From Pseudonocardia alaniniphila (lineage in GTDB: Bacteria > Actinomycetota > Actinomycetes > Mycobacteriales > Pseudonocardiaceae), in the NCBI RefSeq assembly GCF_022524485.1, contig NZ_JAKXMK010000012.1:186001-250000 (forward strand): 64,000 nucleotides of DNA, given 5' to 3'. The translations under genes and the position numbers were made by a program. Below the pieces are notes generated by a model. The model searched no databases and was not told the origin of the DNA. It saw only the letters and a program-made list of their open reading frames with translations. Of this stretch, positions 57,082-64,000 are shown piece by piece; within the stretch, counting starts at the first letter, position 1; each line of letters opens with the position of its first letter.

Positions 57082-57678
57082 GTGACGACGGTACTCATCT
57101 GCGACGATCGTCGCAGCGTCCGCGAAGGCCTGACCCGCGTGATGTCCGCGGTGCCGGGGGTGCACCGGATCGATTGCGTTGCGCATGGGGACGAACTGCT
57201 GGCCCGGTTCTCCCGGCAGCCGGTGGACGTGGTCCTGGTCGGCACCCAGCGGGCGGTGCCCACGGGTGTCGAGGCCACGAGGCGGCTGGTCGCCGCCCAC
57301 CCGCAGGCGAACGTGATCGTGTTCGGAGCCCCCGACGACGCGGGCAGCATCGCCGCCGCCATCGCCGGCGGCGCCCGGGGCTACCTCCGTTGGGACGCGT
57401 CGCGTCCGGAATTGGTGGCTGCACTCGCGCACACCCTGGCGAGCACGGCCGTGCCCACACCGCGGGCACCCACCGATCCCGGGGTCCAGCTCACCGAGCG
57501 CGAGCTGCAGGTGCTGCGCGGCATGAGCCAGGGCAAGAGCAATGGCCAGATCGGACGAGAGCTCTACCTCTCCGAGGACACGGTCAAGACCCACGCTCGG
57601 CGGCTGTTCCGCAAGCTCGGGGTCCGCGACCGCGCTCAGGCGGTTGCCCACGGGTTCCGCCGGGGCCTCGTCTCCTGA
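57082..57678 (+). CDS. LuxR-type response regulator with degenerate receiver domain
   Basis: 198 residues: receiver domain 1-120 and LuxR HTH (LTERELQVLRGMSQGKSNGQ, then LSEDTVKTHARRLFRKLGVR). In the receiver the acidic pocket survives (ICDD, residues 8-9), but the phospho-acceptor position 54 is Gly (VDVVLVGTQRA), the conserved Thr/Ser position reads VIVFGAPDD and the Lys position reads GYLRWDAS. So phosphorylation is unlikely; it is an atypical, perhaps ligand- or partner-controlled regulator. No sensor kinase is near. GTG start with AGGAAGG. Confidence 0.85.
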   Translation: MTTVLICDDRRSVREGLTRVMSAVPGVHRIDCVAHGDELLARFSRQPVDVVLVGTQRAVPTGVEATRRLVAAHPQANVIVFGAPDDAGSIAAAIAGGARGYLRWDASRPELVAALAHTLASTAVPTPRAPTDPGVQLTERELQVLRGMSQGKSNGQIGRELYLSEDTVKTHARRLFRKLGVRDRAQAVAHGFRRGLVS

Positions 57679-57771
57679 GCGTTCCGACCGGCCCTGCTGT
57701 CCCGGTGACCGGTGTCCCTCCACGCACTTTGCACTTCCCCGGACGCGTACCCGGGTTGACCGAGCGGGCGA

Positions 57772-57795
57772 CGTGGCTGCCTACGCGCAGCCACG
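57772..57795 (+). terminator. hairpin after the response regulator
   Basis: 9-bp stem CGTGGCTGC / GCAGCCACG with loop CTACGC, then CCCTTTG. About 95 nt after the stop. Confidence 0.5.
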
Positions 57796-58036
57796 CGCCC
57801 TTTGCTGCGGTGATCGCTCCCGCGGCGTCGCAGACCGCCATTCGGGTGGTTCTGCCCTGAGCGTGAATCGCCGGGCGTCCCGGCGCGTCTCCTCCCTCGG
57901 GAGGATCCCATCCCGGACCGCCACCCTCCTTCGCTACGGTGGTCGGCACTGAGGACACGGTTGAGCACTGTCCGTGATGAGCCTCACGAACGGATGATGA
58001 CGAACATGTTCAGTAACGCCCGGCCGACTGTGTGCG
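57796..58036 (+). other. sigD upstream region
   Basis: Spacer before sigD with no gene visible. A sigma promoter for sigD must lie here; a candidate -35 TTGAGC at 57961 has no convincing -10 partner. Confidence 0.4.
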
Positions 58037-58609
58037 ATGAGTGAGACGACAGACGTTCCCGACGAGCTGGTGAGCCGTGCCATGGCCGGCGATCCAGCGT
58101 CCGTCGGGCGCTTGATCGCCATCATCCGGCCCATGGTCGTGCGCTATTGCCGAGCGCGACTCGGCCGGATGGACCGGTCATCGGTCTCGGCCGATGATGT
58201 TGCGCAGGAGGTGTGTTTGGCCGTGCTCACGGCCTTGCCCGGGTACCGAGTCCAGGGCCGTCCGTTCCTAGCGTTCGTCTATGGCATTGCGTCACACAAA
58301 GTAATCGACGCGCACCGCGCCGCAACGCGGAACCGTTCCGAACCTGTCGCGGACGTGCCTGACTCGGTCGAGTCCGCGGACGGTCCGGAACAGCGTGTGC
58401 TTCGCGTCGAGCTCTCCGACGAGATGGGTCGGTTGCTCGACACGCTCCCCGAGAAACAGCGAGAGATACTTGTGTTGCGCGTGGTGGTCGGGCTGTCCGC
58501 CGAGGAGACGGCGGAGGCTGTCGGTTCCACCCCGGGCGCTGTCCGTGTGGCCCAGCACCGGGCGCTGTCCCGCCTGCGCAAGTCGATGCCAGAGGAGGAG
58601 GTGGTGTGA
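58037..58609 (+). CDS. sigD: ECF sigma factor SigD
   Basis: 190-residue extracytoplasmic function sigma factor: region 2 ([18 protein letters not shown], then [20 protein letters not shown]) and region 4 ([40 protein letters not shown]). Controlled by the anti-sigma factor encoded 0 nt downstream. In mycobacteria SigD acts in stationary phase and starvation. ATG start in a GCGATG context. Confidence 0.92.
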   Translation: MSETTDVPDELVSRAMAGDPASVGRLIAIIRPMVVRYCRARLGRMDRSSVSADDVAQEVCLAVLTALPGYRVQGRPFLAFVYGIASHKVIDAHRAATRNRSEPVADVPDSVESADGPEQRVLRVELSDEMGRLLDTLPEKQREILVLRVVVGLSAEETAEAVGSTPGAVRVAQHRALSRLRKSMPEEEVV

Positions 58610-59950
58610 GTGCGTGACGATACATACGGCCCCGGTCGGAACCCGTTCGAACACCGCCGCCCGCGCCACAGCAGCAACGGGCATCGGCCCGCCCATATGC
58701 AGACGCGTCCGGTCCCGCTCGACGAGATCGGCGAACCGGTCGACCTCGTCGCGGTCCAGGCCGACGACGAACTGATCAACGCTTTGGCCGCCGGCATGAC
58801 GGTGAGCTCCCCTGGACGCGGCGGCTACGGCGCCGACGACCGCGTCGCCGCCATCCTGGCCGCATGGAAGGCCGACGTCGACGTCGACCCGATCCCCGAA
58901 CTCATCGACACCGACACGGCCGTCGCCACCGTCCGGGCCGCTCGCCGACCGGGCCGCCGGGCCCGGCACCTCGCCCCGGTGGCCGCTGCCGCGGCTTTCG
59001 TCGTGCTGGCCATCGGCGCCGTCTCCGTCGGCTCCTACAACGCGCAGCCCGATGACGCGCTGTGGGGCGTGTCCAAGGTGCTCTACAGCCAACGGGCCGA
59101 GTCGGTCGAGGCCGCGGTCCGTGTCGAGGCGCGCATCACCAAGGCGAAGGAGGCGCTCGTCGCCGGCCAGCCCGTGACCGCGGCACAGGAGCTCCAACAG
59201 GCACGGGCCGACCTCTCCGTCGTGCGCCCCGAGGAGGGGCGCAACGAGCTCACGCAGGTGCAGGAGTTCCTCGTCGCCAAGGCGGCGGAGACCCCCAACG
59301 GCACGCCGACCGATCCCGGCACCCCGCTGTCCACGCAACCGTCCCGGCCGGTGCCGCCCGGTGCCGCGATCCAGCGGCCCGGCAGGTCCAGCAGTACCGA
59401 ACCGCCGCAGCCGTCCGGCACGCAGGTTCCGCCTTCGTCGGCGTCGGTTCTTCAGGGAGTGCCGGCTTCACCTGCTTCGGGAAGCTCCACCCCGCCCACG
59501 GGAGAGAGCTCGTCGCGCGACCCCCGCCACCAACGCGGCGGTCCCGGCCCCGGCGACCCCGGCGATGGTTCGAGCGCCGACCCGAGGCGGCAGCTGTCGC
59601 CCGCATCGCCCGGAAACCCGACGGGCCCGCCGTCGAACCCGGCCGGCGCCACGACAGCCCCCCAGGGTCCGCAGCCGAGCCGCGACCCTGGCGCCCCGAA
59701 CAGCCCGGAGACCACCACCCGCCCGCAGACGCCCCCGGCCACCGCCGAGGGCGATCCGCAGGGCGCGAGCTCCACTCGGCCGGGGCAGAGCACCAGCGGA
59801 TCGACCACCTCCACCCAGAGCATGGGCGGCGCACCGAGCCCCGACCGGGGCCCGGATGGGCAGCACACCGCCAACCACGGTGAGGGCGGGCTCACGGGCA
59901 CCACGGCGGCCGGCTCCGATTCGGAACCGCCCACCAGCACCGTCAGCTGA
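58610..59950 (+). CDS. rsdA: membrane anti-sigma-D factor RsdA with long external tail
   Basis: 446 residues. The cytoplasmic ~100 residues include the sigma-binding segment (LDEIGEPVDLVAVQADDELI, ALAAGMTV). One transmembrane helix at ~121-141 (LAPVAAAAAFVVLAIGAVSV), then an external conserved helix (YNAQPDDALWGVSKVLYSQR, AKEALVAGQPVTAAQELQQA) and about 230 residues of Pro/Ser/Gly/Thr-rich low complexity. Mycobacterial RsdA is about 300 residues, so the tail is extended. Start GTG directly after the sigD stop. A strong terminator follows. Confidence 0.88.
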   Translation: MRDDTYGPGRNPFEHRRPRHSSNGHRPAHMQTRPVPLDEIGEPVDLVAVQADDELINALAAGMTVSSPGRGGYGADDRVAAILAAWKADVDVDPIPELIDTDTAVATVRAARRPGRRARHLAPVAAAAAFVVLAIGAVSVGSYNAQPDDALWGVSKVLYSQRAESVEAAVRVEARITKAKEALVAGQPVTAAQELQQARADLSVVRPEEGRNELTQVQEFLVAKAAETPNGTPTDPGTPLSTQPSRPVPPGAAIQRPGRSSSTEPPQPSGTQVPPSSASVLQGVPASPASGSSTPPTGESSSRDPRHQRGGPGPGDPGDGSSADPRRQLSPASPGNPTGPPSNPAGATTAPQGPQPSRDPGAPNSPETTTRPQTPPATAEGDPQGASSTRPGQSTSGSTTSTQSMGGAPSPDRGPDGQHTANHGEGGLTGTTAAGSDSEPPTSTVS

Positions 59951-59959
59951 GACCGGAAA

Positions 59960-60001
59960 CGGCGACGGCCCCCGATCCACTCGGATCGGGGGCCGTCGCC
60001 G
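59960..60001. terminator. bidirectional terminator between rsdA and the DUF5319 gene
   Basis: 19-bp perfect stem (CGGCGACGGCCCCCGATCC with complement) around ACTC, between converging genes. Confidence 0.9.
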
Positions 60002-60013
60002 CTGTGCGTGACG

Positions 60014-62117
<2,104 letters not shown>

Positions 62118-62138
62118 AGGTTCGCGTACGAGCCTGTC

Positions 62139-62144
62139 TACGCT
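62139..62144 (+). promoter_or_regulatory. -10 element of a likely leaderless guaB3 promoter
   Basis: TACGCT ends 8 nt before the GTG at 62153; no Shine-Dalgarno in between. It lies in the 35-bp guaB-guaB3 spacer. Confidence 0.45.
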
Positions 62145-62152
62145 GGTCATCC

Positions 62153-63277
62153 GTGCGTGACCTCGTGGAGATCGGGATGGGCCGGGAGGCCCGTCGTAGC
62201 TACGACCTGTCTCAGGTCGAGATCGTGCCGTCGCGGCGCACCCGCAGCTCTCAGGAGGTGTCCACCGCCTGGCAGCTCGACGCGTACCCGTTCGAGATCC
62301 CGCTGGTGACCCACCCGACCGACGCGATCGTCTCGCCGGCGAGCGCCGTTCGGATCGGGCAGCTGGGCGGGCTGGCGGTGCTCAACGCCGAGGGGCTCTG
62401 GGCCCGGCACGCCGACGCGCAGGGGGCGCTGGAGCGGGTGCTCGACGCCGCGGGCAACGAGGACCCCTCGGCCGCCGTGCAACTGCTGCAGGAACTGCAC
62501 GCCGCGCCGATCCAGCCCGCGCTGCTCGCGGAGGCGCTCAAGACGGTGGGCGAGGCCGGGGTCACCGTGGCCGCGCGGGTGAGCCCGCAGCGGGCCCGGG
62601 AGCTCACCCCCGACCTGCTGGCCGCAGGCGTCGAGATCCTGGTGGTGCAGGGCACGATCATCTCCGCCGAGCACGTCTCGGGCGGGGAGCCGCTGAACCT
62701 GAAGGAGTTCATCAACTCCCTCGACGTGCCCGTCGTCGCCGGTGGGGTGGGCGACTACCGCACGGCGATGCACCTGATGCGCACCGGCGCGGCCGGGGTG
62801 ATCGTGGGGTACGGGGAGTCGTCCGCCACCACCACTGACGACGTGCTCGGGATCGGCGTGCCGATGGCCACCGCGATCGTCGACGCGGCCGCGGCCCGCC
62901 GCGACTACCTCGACGAGACCGGCGGCCGCTACGTTCACGTGATCGCCGACGGCGGGATGACCGGCTCGGGCGACATGGCGAAGGCCATAGCCTGCGGGGC
63001 CGACGCCGTGATGCTGGGCGAGCAGTTGGCCGAGGCGTCGGAGGCACCTGGGCAGGGCCTGTACTGGACCTCCGCCGCGGCCCACCCGTCCCTGCCGCGT
63101 TCGGAGGTCACCGGTTTCCCGCCCGGTGAACGTGACCTGCAGACGCTGCTCTTCGGTCCCTCCAGCAGCCCCTACGGCCTGGTCAACCTCTTCGGTGCGC
63201 TGCGGAGGGCGATGGCGAAGACGGGCTACTCGGACCTCAAGGAGTTCCAGCGAGTGGGGCTCACCGTCAGGGGGTGA
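62153..63277 (+). CDS. guaB3: GuaB3 family IMP dehydrogenase-related protein
   Basis: 374 residues without a CBS insert: GMGREARRSYDLSQVEIVPS, HPTDAIVSPASAVRIGQLGG, and NAAD-binding-type DGGMTGSGDMAKAIACGADA. The catalytic-cysteine loop of true IMPDH is replaced by VGYGESSATTTDDVLGIGVP (residue ~222), without Cys. The same loss is present in the M. tuberculosis homologue as I recall it. Cyanobacterial GuaB3 has been described as a GMP reductase; the function here is not settled. Leaderless GTG start. Confidence 0.9.
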   Translation: MRDLVEIGMGREARRSYDLSQVEIVPSRRTRSSQEVSTAWQLDAYPFEIPLVTHPTDAIVSPASAVRIGQLGGLAVLNAEGLWARHADAQGALERVLDAAGNEDPSAAVQLLQELHAAPIQPALLAEALKTVGEAGVTVAARVSPQRARELTPDLLAAGVEILVVQGTIISAEHVSGGEPLNLKEFINSLDVPVVAGGVGDYRTAMHLMRTGAAGVIVGYGESSATTTDDVLGIGVPMATAIVDAAAARRDYLDETGGRYVHVIADGGMTGSGDMAKAIACGADAVMLGEQLAEASEAPGQGLYWTSAAAHPSLPRSEVTGFPPGERDLQTLLFGPSSSPYGLVNLFGALRRAMAKTGYSDLKEFQRVGLTVRG

Positions 63278-63288
63278 GGTGGGCGACG

Positions 63289-64000
63289 TCAGCGTCGCGG
63301 AGCGGGTCCGGCGTGGAGGTGCTCACTGCGCCAGCTGCTCGGAGTCGTTCCGAACCGCCGCCGGAACGCCCGCTCGAACGTCCGGAGATCGAGGAACCCG
63401 GCGGCCGCGGAAATGGCCGATATCGTCCGCCGGTCGTGCTCCCGGCCGGACAACATGGCCTGTGCCGCGAGCAGCCGCTCCTCGCGAAGGTACGCACCCG
63501 GGGTGGTCCCGATCCGCTCGAACAGGGTGTATGCGTGGCTGACCGACACGTGGTGGCGCCGCGCAAGTTCCTCGACCCGCAGGTGCGGGTCGGTCAGATG
63601 TTCGCGGACGTGCGTCCGCATCATCTCGAGTAGTAGTCCTTCGGGGCCGTCCCCGCCCGGCACGGACGGGGTGACGCCCCGCAGCGCCATCGCGAGCATT
63701 TCGATCGCGGCCCGCCCGGCGTCGAGTCGCTGCGGTGTCGTGAGCTCGTCCGCGACCTCGAACAGGCGGTCCAGGTAGGCGGACAGCATCCGCATGGCCG
63801 GGGCGGACGGGTCCATGCTGCGTGCACAGCCCTCGGTGAGCTCCGCGGTGCGCAGCGGGAGCAACTCGCGGGAGAAACGCATGCTCGTGCGCCAGGTCTC
63901 GGTCGGCGAGATCCGTTCGTAGCGGTTACGCGCCTCGGTGAGCACTCCGGCACCGGCAGCCAGCTCGGCGCAGCGGTCGTGCTGGCGGACGCAGCCCCGG
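63289..64000 (-). CDS. AraC-family transcriptional regulator (N-terminus beyond window)
   Basis: At least 237 residues, open to the window edge, so the start is not visible. N-terminal AraC-binding-like domain (RQHDRCAELAAGAG at the visible start) and C-terminal double HTH (VREHLTDPHLRVEELARRHH, VSVSHAYTLFERIG, AAGFLDLRTFERAFRRRFG, TPSSWRSEH). Lies 11 bp from the converging guaB3 stop. The GTG at 63945 is internal and not a credible start because similarity continues past it. Confidence 0.85.
   Translation of the reverse strand, partial: RGCVRQHDRCAELAAGAGVLTEARNRYERISPTETWRTSMRFSRELLPLRTAELTEGCARSMDPSAPAMRMLSAYLDRLFEVADELTTPQRLDAGRAAIEMLAMALRGVTPSVPGGDGPEGLLLEMMRTHVREHLTDPHLRVEELARRHHVSVSHAYTLFERIGTTPGAYLREERLLAAQAMLSGREHDRRTISAISAAAGFLDLRTFERAFRRRFGTTPSSWRSEHLHAGPAPRR

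Overview
The window is a contiguous piece of a high-GC actinobacterial chromosome with strong GTG/ATG start use, many ATGA/GTGA overlaps and several apparently leaderless promoters. Gene content and order follow the Mycobacterium tuberculosis Rv3460c-Rv3410c neighbourhood (spc operon, rpoA-rplQ-truA, ESX-4, rplM-rpsI-glmM, nnr, alr-tsaEBD, groES-groEL1, whiB3, sigD-rsdA, guaB2-guaB3). With the GC content, the CGCGAGT-type intergenic repeats and the lineage-specific inserts, this points to the Pseudonocardiaceae, probably Pseudonocardia. The genus is an inference from content, not from a search.

Layout. 1-8.9 kb: end of the S10 operon fused to the spc operon (rpsC-rplP-rpmC-rpsQ-rplN-rplX-rplE-rpsZ-rpsH-rplF-rplR-rpsE-rpmD-rplO), a hairpin, then secY-adk-map. 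9-16.5 kb: an accessory block with split NAD(P) transhydrogenase pntAA-pntAB-pntB, a convergent cstA-ybdD pair, an MFS exporter and a DUF1707 membrane protein. 16.5-21.4 kb: infA-rpmJ-rpsM-rpsK-rpsD, rpoA-rplQ and truA, which has no normal start codon. 21.7-25.1 kb: a small hypothetical gene and a three-gene cassette (NCS1 nucleobase permease, FCY1-type cytosine deaminase, IPNS/thymine-hydroxylase-like oxygenase) that ends in a 205-bp structured inverted-repeat element.

25.1-39.1 kb: an ESX-4 type VII secretion locus (eccB, mycP, eccD, eccC, an actin/Hsp70-like Rv3446c protein, two WXG100 proteins) next to rplM-rpsI-glmM and two small WXG100-like genes. 39.1-42.7 kb: two repeat-rich spacers built on the same CGCGAGT motif, flanking an alpha/beta-hydrolase that lacks its nucleophile serine and nnrD/E; glmS, expected here by synteny, is absent. 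42.7-48.4 kb: alr, a lipase-like hydrolase, tsaE, a HAD phosphatase, tsaB, rimI and tsaD in a compact operon for cell-wall alanine and tRNA t6A. 48.6-51.8 kb: DoxX-like protein, aldo/keto reductase and Tat-exported PhoD.

52.1-60.4 kb: CIRCE-controlled groES-groEL1 and a stress/signalling group: WhiB3-like protein, a MerR protein with a CarH-type cobalamin domain, a Rv3415c-like protein, a response regulator with no phospho-acceptor aspartate, SigD and its membrane anti-sigma factor RsdA. 60-63.3 kb: DUF5319, guaB and guaB3 (purine metabolism). The window ends inside an AraC-family regulator.

No tRNA, rRNA, CRISPR array, transposase or phage gene was seen. The observations most worth follow-up are the permease-deaminase-oxygenase cassette, the 205-bp element, the CGCGAGT repeat spacers, the putative B12 photoreceptor beside whiB3/sigD, and a set of tiny ORFs that bridge gene junctions with stop/start contacts.
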